Shown piece by piece: positions 32,263-45,695 of a stretch of DNA of 64,000 bases. The notes under the pieces were generated by a model. The model saw nothing but the letters and a program-made list of their open reading frames with translations. It did no database searches and was not told the DNA's origin. This DNA is from Diphasiastrum complanatum. Its lineage: Eukaryota > Streptophyta > Lycopodiopsida > Lycopodiales > Lycopodiaceae. Each line of letters opens with the position of its first letter. Position 1 is the first letter of the stretch. Both the position numbers and the translations under genes were made by a program. The stretch lies in NCBI GenBank assembly GCA_029204225.1, contig CM055113.1, positions 31,312,361 through 31,376,360 of the forward strand, written 5' to 3'.

Positions 32263-33060
32263 TATGAATGAATGTCTATGAGATGCACAAAGATCTCTTG
32301 ATAATGAATGATCTAAGATAGATTTCTAGCTTTCTAAGAAGCTTCTAATCTCGGGCCAGTCAACATAGTTCAAACTTGGATGATGGTGTAATATTCCACT
32401 CAAAAAATCCTAGCAAATCACTCCTTCACAAAATTGATTCTAGCACTATTTTGCTTGATATTTCACACACACATAAGATCTGAATAAATCAGCCTTAAAT
32501 ATCTGATCTAATGCTTCAAAATGAGTTGCTTCAATTACTCAAATCTCTATTTGATCATTAGCATTCAATGGATTGAACCTAAATCTAGACAATGCACCAA
32601 AACTTATGAATTTTGGTCTAGTATGCACATTTTTGGACCAAAAAACACTTTAAAAAGAGGTTTTGAAGGTTGATGTATGGTTTCACATGTGTGGACAGTA
32701 CACTTGCAACCCACAAATCATTCTTGACCAAAAATATTGAAGGCACCACTCTCCTTGAACTCGCCCACTCAAGTAAAATTCAAAAGTAACACATTGATGA
32801 TTTTCACACATACTTAGCTTTGCAGATGTGTGAATATCATCTTGACATGTGGGAGCATTTACTCATTCACATGGAAGTGCCAAAGGTCAATTTAACACTT
32901 GTGTGGATCCATCTAAGTCAATCTAACTTTATAAAAGTAAGTTATGTACATCCTTTCACATGTGGGAACAAGCTCCACATGTGTGATATCCTATCGTGAT
33001 CAAATATCTCAAGATTAACCAAGTACATCAAGTTGGAAGTGACATTTTTTACAATGACTA
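32263..33060. other. Copia leader followed by repeat shared with 40.9-41.15 kb
   Basis: 32263-32345 is homologous (inverted) to the leader upstream of 29497. From about 32860 the sequence is a direct repeat of about 40910-41155 (shared CTCATTCACATGGAAGT, AATCTAACTTTATAAAA, CCACAYGTGTGA). It is probably part of an LTR, but no boundaries could be set. Confidence 0.55.
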
Positions 33061-34369
33061 TACCATTCGTCTGAATCTTGAAGAAGATGATGATGAAAAT
33101 TAAACAATCTCCTGTAATAGATTATTGATATATTACAAGGATCTCTCTTTTGTTATGAATTTGAATGTCTTACGAAAAATTGTATGCACTTTACGATATT
33201 GTATTACACTTTATTCGCTTTTCGAAATGATATGAAGTGGTCTTTTCCTTATGGTACTAAACCAACATAAAATGCCTTATCATGCTAAATTTGGTAACAT
33301 GGCCCCTAAGGAGTTTTAAAAAAAATTCTAGCCTTTTGGTGAGAAACTTGGTTTTCATCGAATGGTTGTGATCAATGCACATGATATGGATTCATTCTAA
33401 CGGTGTGCATCTTTAAGCAATCAGTGCACTAAGGAGTAGTCATATTTCTATAAAAGGGAAGATTACTACAACGCTAAGTTTCACTCTTCCTGCTATCTCC
33501 CTCTCTCTCTTGTTGTAGCTCTCATGGTTTGCTTTTGTACTGTTGCCATTTCTGGTTGGATGAGAGGAGACCTATGAAAGCTTGTGGAAGAGTAATCGTG
33601 TGAAGGCTACTGCAATCAAAGGTAAGAAGCTATTGATGGCCTGGCTTTGTTATCACATACATTTATATGAATGCATCCTTTAGCTATGTTGTGTAGGGAA
33701 TGAGCTCACAAGATATTGTGATAATCATAGATTGGTATTGTACTTTTGTGTTACTTTTGCCTCCAAATATGTGGTGGAGGCCTCTACAAGTGGGTGCTTG
33801 CTCTAACACAACCGTTGTGAACATAGCCACAGGTATGAAATGCAACCTTTCATATTAATTTTTGCCTCTTGACAATGATCTGGTGCATTGTGATTACTAT
33901 CAATAGTATACATGAGAACTACACCATACATATTGTTGGTTGCCATCAGAAATCAGGAAGGCCAATGGGCCGCTATCCCATCGCACTTTGGTTGATCAAT
34001 AGTTGATGATAATGCACTGTCACATGCGGATTCACAGGATGGTTCCATCAAAAACGCGATAATCATTGTTTTTCTGATATGATATAGTGTATGATGCTAT
34101 CTATGATATGTGATGCTATCTCAGCACACAACTTGTTGAAGTTGGCCGCCCAAAATGATTCTAGTTTGTCTCTAGATTGCTTTTTGATATAACTTGTTGA
34201 AGTTGGCCGCCCAAATTGATTCCAATTTGTCTCTAAATCACTTTTGGATATCAAGGGAATACGTGATTTATGTTTGCTCAATATATTTACAATGCAACCT
34301 GTCTTTTTTGGTACATAACCTTAAAGACATGCTATGAGGATGGACAATAGTAACTACTTTGAACCTTTT
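33061..34369. other. No gene seen; one small tandem duplication
   Basis: AT-rich with short frames only. A 61-bp tandem duplication starts AACTTGTTGAAGTTGGCCGC at 34130 and 34191. Confidence 0.5.
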
Positions 34370-35074
34370 TTGCTCTATGAACTGATCAGTATGGCATTTG
34401 CCCTAATACGGTTTCGTTAAAGGGTAGAATGTATTACTAGTTGTGAAAAGCATGATAGGGAAGATTTTGGATGTACTATTTGTAATTGCAATCAAGCTGA
34501 TAAAGTAGTGAATCTTGTTTCGGACATGGATAACAATTGATGCTCGGCTATGACACCTATCTTCCTCACACAACTAACTCGTGTGGTTTGGTTTTGTGGG
34601 ATGGTGGCAGGTAATGTTGGGTGTCCTAGGACTTGCTTTGCTTTATGGTACTCTCTTTATACAACTATATTTTAACTTGTTATGCTATAAATTAAAGGGT
34701 TCAAAGGGTTTGGTCTTGACTTGTCAAGAGGGACTATGTGATGTCTTGTTACTCTCTTTAAGCATCTTTCTAAGATGCCAACCCAACTACCTTTTGGTCA
34801 TGGTAGTACCAAACCTTTACCTTTACTTGTATTTTAGCAAGGTCTTTTTGATGTGTAGTCCACATGATGGTTCCATGATGCTATTGCTCTTGGTTATGGG
34901 GAGCCCCTTCCTCCTCCTAACCATTTTGTTCAGGCTGTTATATGTTGCATGAGGAAAGCTATTGATGTTCACAAACTTATTATTTTTTATGATAAAGCTA
35001 CTTGTGCTGATACTGGGCCTGATGATAAAATCTTTTGCCTTGTTGACCTTATGACTACGTTACATTTTCATTGA
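34370..35074 (+). pseudogene. Coding-like relic, function unknown
   Basis: One plus-strand frame reads as protein-like in two blocks separated by stops. Block 1 includes CEKHDREDFGCTICNCNQAD, KVVNLVSDMDNN, a stop, then VVWFCGMVAGNVGCPRTCFA. Block 2 (34869-35074) reads WFHDAIALGYGEPLPPPNHF, VQAVICCMRKAIDVHKLIIF and YDKATCADTGPDDKIFCLVD. Amino-acid use is balanced and hydrophilic, unlike the Leu-rich overlapping frame at 34581-34952. I do not recognise the family. It could be an old gene fragment or chance. Confidence 0.3.
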
Positions 35075-37500
<2,426 letters not shown>

Positions 37501-38256
37501 TTATATTCCAAGTATAAACTTAATTAGTCCTAGATCACTAAACAAAGCAAACTTGACGTCTCTTATGCCATCAAGATCATTTCCTGTGAAAATAATATCA
37601 TCAACATACAAAACCAAAAAAATGATCTTTCCGTCATTACATTTGACATACAATGAAGGCTCATAAGAGCTTATCACAAAACCAACCGAATAAAGGTAGT
37701 TGTGCAACCTAGAGTACCAAGCTCTAGGTGCTTGCTTGAGTCCATAAAGACTCTTCTTCAAGTAGCAAACTTTGTCTTCATCTCCTTCCTTGATGAAGCC
37801 CTTGGGTTGCAACATGTAGATCTCTTCTTCCAAGAATCCATTTAGGAAAGCATTAGTCATATCAAGTTGGAAAAGCTCCCATTTGAAAGAAGTAGGAAGA
37901 GAAATGATCATCCTTATACTAACAAGCTTAGCAACAGGAGCGAAAGTTTCATTATAATCTATGCCTTTAGTTTGCAAAAAACCTTTTGCTATAAGTCTTT
38001 CTTTGTACTTATTAATGGATCCATCTTTATTGTACTTCAATCTATAAATCCACTTACAAGAAAGTGGTTTCTTCCCATATGGAAGATTCACAAGTTCCCA
38101 AGTTTGATTTTCCATCAAAGCATCAAACCCAACTTGCATAGCATTTTTCCAAGATTGTGACTTAATAGCATCTTCAAAACAAGATGGCTCTTCAATCGTG
38201 GTCAAGAAAGTGTAGGAAGTAATAGGATGAGTGCTCCCTTTGCTTGCCCTTCTCAA
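37501..38256 (-). pseudogene. Copia reverse transcriptase, family F-like
   Basis: A single open frame of 251 codons holds the RT: CFEDAIKSQSWKNAMQVGFD, PLSCKWIYRLKYNKDGSINK, RLIAKGFLQTKGIDYNETFA, WELFQLDMTNAFLNGFLEEE, LYGLKQAPRAWYSRL and the catalytic LVLYVDDIIFTGNDL. It stops at 37501 after DLGLIKFILGI; the rest of RT and all of RNase H are missing, with unrelated AT-rich sequence beyond. RT copies element RNA into DNA. Confidence 0.92.
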
Positions 38257-38319
38257 TATAGATGAGCCTTGATGCCTTGTCCTTGTGCCTTCTTGTAGAC
38301 CTCCTTAGCCTTCTCGGAT

Positions 38320-39390
38320 CTTGAGCTAGATCCTCAAAGTCTGAATTCATCACCTTGATGCTCCTCCTTGGCCTTTGCAATATCTTTGACAACATGAGAG
38401 TAAGATGAGCTCTCATTCACTTTGGGATAATGAGATTCATCAAAGAGTACATCTCTACTTACTTTAACTTTCTGAGATTCATCGTAAATCCTATATCCCT
38501 TGCTACAATCACTATAGCCAACAAAAATGCCTTTGAATGAAGTAGCATCTTCTTTCTTCCTTACTTCTAAAGGAATATGGACATAATAAATACATCCAAA
38601 GACTTTTAAATCTTTTAAATTTGGCTTTTTTTCATACAAAGCTTCAAATGGTGTGATTCCACCAATGGCACTATTAGGAAGTCTATTACATAAAATATTT
38701 GCACATGTAATAGCTTCAAAAAGAAATGGGTAGAGAGGCATCTAATCTCAAAGCTTTAGCACATTCACAAAAAGATCTATTCTTTCTCTCAGCCACCCCA
38801 TTTTTTTGGGGGGTGTAAGGTGACATGTGAATTCTCTCTTAATGCCATTAGCCTCACAGAAATCTCTCATGATATTGAAGATGTACTCTCCTCCATTATC
38901 ACATCTTAGCACTTTGATCCTAGCATTAAGTTGCTTCTCCACAAGAGATTTAAATTTTACAAAGGAATCATACACTAAGCTTTTCTTACAAAATAGATAG
39001 ATCCATGTGTATCTTGAACAATCATCTATGAAGGTTACATACATCAAAGCACCACCATTAGATTCATGTGAAAATGAATGAACATCCGAGTGAATAAGAT
39101 CAAGAGGAGAGGTAGATCTCTTGAATGTTTGCTTATGTGTCTTGGATAGACCACAAGCTTCACAAAGCTTGGCACACTTGGATATGGATTTTGGAAGCTC
39201 GTAGTAATATGGACTCTTTGGAATGGGGGGGGTGAGGGAGCCACTTTTGATGGAGGACCCTCATCTTGAATTTGTTTAATGTGTGTAGCCAATAAATTGA
39301 ATGCCATTCCATGGAGTTGATCCATTCGTGTTTAGTTATAATCAACATCAGGTTTTGAAACACATGAGAGAACAAAGAATGAAACAAATT
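38320..39390 (-). pseudogene. Copia integrase, family F-like
   Basis: Core motifs: LIHSDVHSFSHESNGGALMY (first Asp), MYVTFIDDCSRYTWIYLFCK, VLRCDNGGEYIFNIMRDFCE (second Asp). A frameshift in an A7 run near 38807 puts the Glu motif VAERKN in another frame. The C-terminal part follows: ANILCNRLPNSAIGGITPFE, KKPNLKDLKVFGCIYYVHIP, then GIFVGYSDCSKGYRIYD. Several shifts interrupt the region upstream of the core. Confidence 0.87.
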
Positions 39391-39953
39391 CAAGAGGAAA
39401 ATAAACTTCCTAGCTCCTTGAAAATCATGGACTCCATTGCTTGATAGTTAGGATGGCCTAACCTCTTGTGCCATAAGTCCACTTGAGAAAGCTCCTCCCT
39501 TGCCATGCTCACACTTCCACTAATGACAACATTAGCATCCAACTTGAACAATCTACCTTGCTTAATGCCACTAGAAATACACGTATCATCCTTTATTATG
39601 GAACAAACACCATGCTTGAAGTGTATATCTAGTCCATTATCCATTAGTTGTCCAACAGTCAACAAATTTTTTGTGATGGATGGTAAATAAAGAACATTAT
39701 CAAGATCTATTCTCTTAGAAGATCCAAGACATAATGGAATAGATCCTATGCCATCTATCTTACATTCTTGATCACTTGCAGTGAATATGAATTTCTTAGA
39801 ATCATTATAAGAAAGTAAGGTAGAGAAATAGTCCTTGTTGTGTGACATGTGGGAACTAGCCCCACTATCAATCCACCATATGTCTTTGATTGATGTTGGT
39901 GTTGTAGATGCCATCAAGGATGAGTGGCAATCCTCTTCCTCCTCCTCAAGCAC
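39390..39953 (-). pseudogene. Copia protease and pre-integrase domain, family F-like
   Basis: Open frame of 187 codons: DIWWIDSGASSHMSHNKDYF carries the protease active site DSGAS, followed by DGIGSIPLCLGSSKRIDLDN, VLYLPSITKNLLTVGQLM and the pre-integrase motif VDLWHKRLGHPNYQAMESMI. The frame is intact here, but upstream a 128-bp tandem duplication repeats the active-site region. Confidence 0.9.
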
Positions 39954-40088
39954 AAGATTGCCTTGTTGTGTGACATGTGAGAGCTAGTCCCACTATCAAT
40001 CCACCATATGTCTTTACTTGATATTGGTGTTGTAGATGCCATCAAGGATGAGTTGAAATCCCCCTCCTCCTCCTCAAGCACAAAATGG
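39833..40088 (-). repeat. 128-bp tandem duplication spanning the protease active site
   Basis: CCTTGTTGTGTGACATGTGG at 39833 recurs as CCTTGTTGTGTGACATGTGA at 39961, and the two copies run parallel to about 40088. Each encodes the stretch around DIWWIDSG (A or T) SSHM on the minus strand, so the copy has two active-site motifs in series. Confidence 0.88.
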
Positions 40089-40612
40089 TCTTTCTTTTCC
40101 TTCTCTTGAGAATTTTTCTTCTTGAAGCACTAGGAAGCAAAATGTCTTTTTTTGCCACAAAAAAATATATTTTAGCTTTGATTTGTCCTTCTTGGATTTT
40201 CCTTTGGAGCTTGATCCACCATCCTTGTGCTCAGCCTCCTTGCGTTGGTTCTTCTGGATGAATGAGTCTTCTTTTTGCCTTTGAATGTTGGACTTCTCAT
40301 CACCTCCTTGCAAGGACATGGATCTCATCCTTGCTTTGAGATGAAGCATTCTACTCTCCTTGGCCACAAACACATTATGGAGCTTGTCAATTGTAGGTAG
40401 CTTATCTTGGATGGCAAAACTTTGGATTAGATTGGAATAATCCCACTTAGTCCATTTAGAATGGCTTGCACAAGTTCATTATCTTGGATTTTGTCTCCAC
40501 TTGAAGCCAAATCTTTGTTCAAAGATTCGATCCAGAGCACATACTCTTGTGCACTCTCTCCACTTCCTTCCATGCTTTGAAGCACTTGATTCCTAAGCAT
40601 GAGAATTTCACA
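40075..40612 (-). pseudogene. Copia gag C-terminal part, family F-like
   Basis: The minus strand from 40612 encodes the end of UBN2 (LRNQVLQSMEGSGESAQEYV, then ESLNKDLASSGDKIQDNELV), continuing into RMLHLKARMRSMSLQGGDEK and a Lys/Ser-rich linker. A zinc-knuckle remnant lies near 40130-40170 (FCGKKRHF). The N-terminal part of gag and the PBS are deleted: sequence passes straight into an LTR fragment at 40618. Confidence 0.8.
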
Positions 40613-40617
40613 TCAAC

Positions 40618-40800
40618 TTGTTATTGATTTGGTTGATCCCTTTATAGACTAAGTACATCCATGAGCTGCGTACTATCCAACAGGCCTTCACACATGTGAA
40701 GAGTGCCTAGTCATCCATATCCACCAATGGGAGCCATATGTGCTCATTTTCCAAAGTTGACTATTCTCTTTGGCTAGAGAACAAAAGCTAGTCTTCCACA
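40618..40800 (-). mobile_element. Partial LTR, family F, minus strand
   Basis: Starts TGTGGAAGACTAGC at 40800 in minus orientation and matches the first about 160 bp of the LTR at 28723. It is truncated at about 40618 and joined to mid-gag, showing a deletion of the LTR end, PBS, leader and gag start. Confidence 0.8.
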
Positions 40801-41238
40801 TTTATAGGAGTATTTCCTATAAACTAGGATCTAATGGAATCTTCCTATCTTATCTTCTAGAAGCTTATCCACACGTGTGAATGGTATCTTGACATGTGTG
40901 AGTAATAACTCATTCACATGGAAGTCCAATCTATCTACACAAAGTTTGACCAATTTGACCATTTTCAAGATTCTACTCAAAGGTCAATTTCACACTAGTG
41001 TAGATCAAGCTAAAATCAATCTAACTTTATAAAAATGACTTATGTACATTCTTTCACACGTGGGAACAGACTCCACACGTGTGAGATCCTATCAGGCTCA
41101 AATAACTTGAGATCTACAAGGTACAACAAGTTGAAAGTGATATTTTAACAACCAGGTATACAATCTCAGTATTGTTATCGACATTTTATACTTAGCCAGT
41201 TTTTATTAATATGTCATGCATTACTTGCTTCTCTATAG
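40801..41238. other. Non-coding, shares repeat with 32.9-33.05 kb
   Basis: 40910-41155 is a direct repeat of about 32860-33055. It includes the hairpin module TTCACACGTGGGAACAGACT...CCACACGTGTGA at 41053-41084. The stretch 41225-41238 (CTTGCTTCTCTATAG) resembles a 3' splice site for the relic gene that follows. Confidence 0.5.
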
Positions 41239-42380
41239 GTCTTGAAAGAGGACTATAAAATACTTTCAAGAATATTTTTACGAACAAATTATGGCGAGAT
41301 TATAAAGAGACATTTGGAGGGTGAGAATTTTTTAGTCAAAAGCCATGGAAGTTTTCAAATTTAATGGCACCTTGCAGGGGATTTGAAAACATTGAAATGT
41401 ATGTATAACGTCTCTCATGGAGCTACATCAAAGCATCCATACCTTTATTGCATGAAGGATTGCTACAATATGAATTTGGGACGACCAAACACCAACACGA
41501 GAAGCAAAAGATCCCAATATGAAAAGTGTTATGCCAATTCCATTAAGAAATGTTCACATATGCACATTGCATGCTGAGGTTCGTATTATTGAAAAACTTA
41601 TTTATCTACATATTCTCCTTGCATGGAATCATAAACCAGAGTCTGTGGCTAAAGCAGCTATTAAGAGGTTGGAAAAAGTTCTTTCAAAGGTAGAACTACA
41701 TAAAGGGAATGTCACCATTGAAAAAAGTGACAGACTCTCTGGAAAAAAAAGGAAACATTCTCAATAAGGCAACAATTGAAGGTGCTAAAGCAATAAGGTT
41801 CTTATCCAATCACACATGCAAAGAATCTAGTGTCAGATACAGAATTTGGAAAGAAATTGTTCAAGCCACACGAACACTGGAAGTAAGTAATCGAGTGGAA
41901 AAGAGACAAGTGTGAACCAACTTAGACAAACTCATAGGTGTCATCAAGAAAGAAAACCTATCATTAGAAGATATGAGTACTTTGCAAAATCATTGGTCCA
42001 CATTTGTAAAATCTGTAGGAGATTGTTGGGGACAAGATCACGTTACACATTATATGTTACTGATCTATTGCACTATATGGTACTTATCTCATTCATGACT
42101 ATATTTATTTCTGCTGATGTAACCTATTTCAACTCTTGTTTGTAGCACATCTTTCTTCATCATGCAACTTATTTTGCAAAGGAATATGGGAGCTTAAGTA
42201 TCTGGTCATCACAAGGCATGGAAAAATCACATTGGCAAGCAAGGTGAGCATTTCATAGAGCTACAAATCATGGAGGACACATTTCAAAAAATAAATGTTT
42301 AGTTCAACTTTTTCAGTGGCTTTACAGAAGAGCACAATCTGGATATCAAGCCAAAAACTTGCCAAATGTAGCTTGTGAGA
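41239..42380 (+). pseudogene. Decayed intron-containing gene of unknown family
   Basis: After a splice-acceptor-like CTTCTCTATAG the plus strand encodes VLKEDYKILSRIFLRTNYGE, then (past a stop) WHLAGDLKTLKCMYNVSHGA and TSKHPYLYCM. After shifts follow PIPLRNVHICTLHAEVRIIE, KLIYLHILLAWN, IEGAKAIRFLSNHTCKESSV and LQNHWSTFVKSVGDCWGQDH. After a probable intron ending TTTGTAG at 42145 come HHATYFAKEYGSLSIWSSQG and MEKSHWQAR, a stop, and AFHRATNHGGHISK...LVQLFQWLYRRAQ. The motif order (GDLK..., GA-S...C, CTLH...RI-EKL, GSL...QG-EK, NHGG) recalls large uncharacterised proteins of invertebrates and protists; this link is from memory. An LTR truncates the relic at 42381. Confidence 0.6.
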
Positions 42381-43016
42381 TGTAGAGAGAAGTCGAGATC
42401 GAGAGAAAGAGAGAGATGAGGGTTTTTCGAGTCAAGTATAATCAAGATGGCACAACCAACAAGTACAAGGCTAGGCTTTGTGCTGAACTTTTCACACGTG
42501 TGAACCAGTTGCAAGTACAAAGGATCAAGAGAATGAATGATTGCACACTAAACTAGCTTCTATTCCAAAAACAATGAGATGGAAAACATTGGCAAGCCAG
42601 TTAGCATGAAGGCAAGAGCATTCATCACAATCTAGCTATCATTACACCTCAAATGGATCAAATGGAAGTTTTACTTGAAGAAGTTGTTCTTGAGGTACAA
42701 AGCCACCTTATTTATAATACAAGAGGCCTTCTAGAACTCGTGGAGAGAGAGAACAACCTAGATGCCACATTGCCTCTACCTCTCTGCTAGATGACAAAAA
42801 GAGAAATGGATAAGACTTGAGAATATCTTTTTTTGAGAATCCTTTGACCTACAAGAGTAGCCTCAAATGCTTCTTGATAGGTTCTAGACCTACACTTCAC
42901 TATGAAGACTAAATCCTAACTTGACTCTAATTGGAAAGCTACTAGACTAGTCTATCTCAAGTTTGGACAAACCCCAAAACTTGAGTCTCTTAGTTTAATA
43001 ATATTTTAATTCTACA
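42381..43016 (-). mobile_element. 3' LTR of copia family C (636 bp)
   Basis: TGTAGA at 42381 and TCTACA ending at 43016 form the terminal inverted repeat. It lies downstream (minus) of the family C RNase H, with GGAGTGTGAGAA as polypurine tract just before it. A TATA-like TTATAAATAAGG occurs on the minus strand near 42710. It is inserted in the relic gene. Confidence 0.75.
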
Positions 43017-43069
43017 ATATTCTCACACTCCTTAAAATAAAAATAATATTTACAATACTAAGGACTTGG

Positions 43070-43700
43070 AGATCAAGCCAAGATTTGATCTATGTCTTTC
43101 AAAGTCCTTCTTAGCTAGAGGCTTGGTGAGTAAATCTGCATAACAATTTGAAGCTGATACATGCTCAAGGAGAATCTCACCATCCATAACTTTTTCTCTT
43201 ACATAGTGGTGTGCTACCTATATGTGTTTACTTCTTGCATGGAAGATTGGATTACTTGCAAGATATTGGGCCGAGATGCTATCACATTTGATGCAAGGTA
43301 TTTCCTCCTCTTGAATGATCCTGAGCTCCACTAGTAATCTTTTGATCCAAATGACTTCCTTTGTTGTGATAGTCAAAGCCTTGTACTCGGCTTCACATGA
43401 GGATAAGGAGATAGTGTCTTGCTTATTAGATTTCCAAGAGACAAGATTACCTCTCAAAAATATTGTGTAAGCACTTGTGGACTTTCTATCCACCTTATCA
43501 CCTGCAAAATCCGAATCTGAAAAGGCAGCAAGGCTTAAATCATGTCTTTTAAAACAAAGTCCATTGTCTTGAGTAGATGCAATATATCTCAAGATCCTCT
43601 TTCTCTTTTTCCAATCATGGATCTTTGGATTTTGCATGCTTTGACTAAGCTTATGTACACTAAAACTAAGATCAACCCTAGTGATAGTGAGCCATATTAA
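43070..43700 (-). pseudogene. Copia RNase H, family C
   Basis: The minus strand encodes KRKRILRYIASTQDNGLCFK, LSLAAFSDSDFAGDKVDRKS, VSWKSNKQDTISLSSCEAEY and LASNPIFHARSKHI, then a stop at 43218, continuing VAHHYVREKVMDGEILLEHV and YADLLTKPLAKKDFERHRSN. The Asp-Ser-Asp and Glu active-site region is present. One nonsense codon (Glu to stop) breaks the otherwise complete domain. Confidence 0.88.
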
Positions 43701-43751
43701 AGAGCCTACTAGACTTCTAAAAAGTGTGATGTCCTCAATGGATGCTTCATC

Positions 43752-44580
43752 TCAAGTTTTAGTGTCTTTAACATTAGACTCCATAGGAGTATCTATGCTT
43801 TTACAATCTTGCATTTTAAACTTCGTAAGCATAGATCTTACATAACTTTCTTGAGAAATGAAAGGCAAGTCATTAGAGATCTTAATCTCTAATCCAAGTA
43901 CATGATGTAAAAATCCAAGATCTTGCATTTTGAATTCCTTTCCTAAGGAGATCTTGGTATCAACAAGTAAATCCATGCTGCTTCCACATAATAGAATGTC
44001 ATCAACATAAATAAGCAGCATGACTATATCATTACCAACATGTTTAAGATATAATGAGGGATCATATGAACTAATCTTGAAGCCAATAGAAAGAAGATAA
44101 GTGTTCAACCTCTCATGCCAGGCCCTTGGAGCTTGTTTTAAGCCACAAAGACTTTTCAAAAGTAAGCATACTTTTGATCCTTTGCCAATTAGAACAAAAC
44201 CTGGAGGTTGATGCATATATATTTCTTCTTCTAAGTAACCATTTAAGAAAGCATTGGAAACATGAAGTTGAAGCATTTTCCAATCATAAAAACAACAAAT
44301 AGTAATGAGAATTCTAATGGTTACCATCTTTGCTACGGGAGCAAAGGTTTCTTCATAATCTATGTCTTTGATTTGGCATATCCTTTAGCACAAAGCCTTG
44401 CTTTGAACTTATTGATTGATCCATCATTATTGAGCTTGATTCTATAGAACCACTTGCATCCAATGACATGCTTGTCATTAGGTGGATCTACAAGTTGCCA
44501 AGTCTCATTTTGCGTCAAAGCTTCATACTCGACCTCCATAGCTTTGATCCAATCCTTTGATTGAAGAGCTACCTTCGCAC
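43752..44580 (-). pseudogene. Copia reverse transcriptase, family C
   Basis: N-terminal RT is in a broken frame at 44340-44580 (WIKAMEVEYEALTQNETWQL, then CKWFYRIKLNNDGSI). The main frame 44327-43752 has QLHVSNAFLNGYLEEEIYMH, LLKSLCGLKQAPRAWHERL, the catalytic LLIYVDDILLCGS and FLHHVLGLEIKISNDLPF. A shift near 44340 and a break near 43752 precede the RNase H. Confidence 0.88.
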
Positions 44581-44581
44581 T

Positions 44582-45069
44582 TTATGGTTCTTTAATGGAA
44601 GTGTGAAAAGCATGTAGAGAACTTGAATCCTGCACTTGTTTGTCTTTTTCCAAGTAGGTGAGTCTTCTAGACTCGGATCTCTCTCGGGTTGATCTTCTTG
44701 GAGTCATTGGTAGACTCGACTTCTCTTGTGATCTTGGCCCCAATAAGTCTTCATCTTGATCAATACTTGATGAAGAGACTCCTCCTTGATGAATAAGCTC
44801 TTGAGATTCCTGCACATTGTCCTTCATGTACATTCGATCTTCATGGAAGATCACATCTCTACTTATCATAGTTTGATTAATAGATGGAACAAAAATCCTA
44901 TAGGCTTTAGTTGAGCAGCAAATCATAATGCCTTTAAGAGCATTAGCATCTTCTTTTTTTCTTGTTTTTAGAGGTACATATACAAAGCATACACATCCAA
45001 ATGTTCTAAGATGATTGACCTCGGGTTTCCTTCCATACAACTTTTCATAAGGTGAAATATCTTCTATTC
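44582..45069 (-). pseudogene. Copia integrase C-terminal part, family C
   Basis: Reads RIEDISPYEKLYGRKPEVNH, LRTFGCVCFVYVPLKTRKKE, then INQTMISRDVIFHEDRMYMK and a Ser/Glu-rich linker (MTPRRSTRERSESRRLTYLE). It is separated from the rest of integrase (45463-45604) by a family B LTR at 45070-45462. Confidence 0.85.
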
Positions 45070-45462
45070 TGTCTGATCTTTCTTGTTGCTCTTTCTGGTA
45101 ATAGACCATTAACTTTTAGTCTTGTCTTTCGCAAATTATTCGCGACTAATTATCAGTCGAGCACAGTCTAGCTCTTCACAAATCATTTGCGACAGATAAT
45201 TTGTCTTGCAATTCGCGACAAATTATTCATCTAGCGCTTCATCCATTAAACGTTTGGCTACATAATCTAGAATGACTGTGATTTCTATCACTAAAGTTCT
45301 GTTCATTTTGATAGGTGTAGTCATGCTTAGGGAGAGAGTCAAATAATTCATTCCGCTATGCACAAACATTTTTTGTTCGAGTTCGCTTCTCATTCGTTTC
45401 TTGTTCGAGTTTGTTTCTCATTCGTGTTCGTCATTTTTTCTTTCCCCCCCTCTCTCCCGACA
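45070..45462 (+). mobile_element. Solo LTR of family B inside family C integrase
   Basis: Starts TGTCTGATCTTTCTTG and ends CTCTCTCCCGACA, matching 15887-16294 and 26165-26578. There is no internal sequence and no PBS. The flanking 5-mers (TATTC and AAAGA) do not match, and integrase codons appear to be missing across the site, so simple insertion plus LTR recombination is not the whole story. Confidence 0.82.
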
Positions 45463-45604
45463 AAAGAAATGGTTCTGGTAGAGAAGAATCTAGCCTTTAG
45501 GCTTTAGCACACTCACAAAGAGATATATTTTTTCTCTCGGCCACTCCATTTTGTTGAGGGGTATAAGGACAAGATAACTCCCTCTTAATGCCATTGGAGC
45601 ACCA
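45463..45604 (-). pseudogene. Copia integrase core remnant, family C
   Basis: The minus strand encodes REL-CPYTPQQNGVAERK with the catalytic Glu, then ISLCECAKA, a stop, and LDSSLPEPFLL before the solo LTR. It is joined directly to a gag start at 45605. Confidence 0.75.
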
Positions 45605-45695
45605 TTAGGGACTCCATCCTAACCTTCCAAAAGGAATAATTTGTAAAATTTAGTCTTTCACTAGCTTCTAGAAGGAAAGCACCAATTGATCCCAT
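45605..45695 (-). pseudogene. Copia gag N-terminus fused to integrase
   Basis: From ATG at 45695: MGSIGAFLLEASERLNFTNY, then SFWKVRMESLMV, then an abrupt switch to integrase sequence at about 45604. A deletion removed the rest of gag, protease and the integrase start. Confidence 0.75.

Noticed and set aside
34581..34952. Hydrophobic 123-codon frame resembling a membrane protein
   Set aside because: T-rich sequence gives Leu/Phe/Val-rich translation by default. The overlapping frame used for the relic at 34370-35074 is more protein-like, and no signal or domain supports this one.
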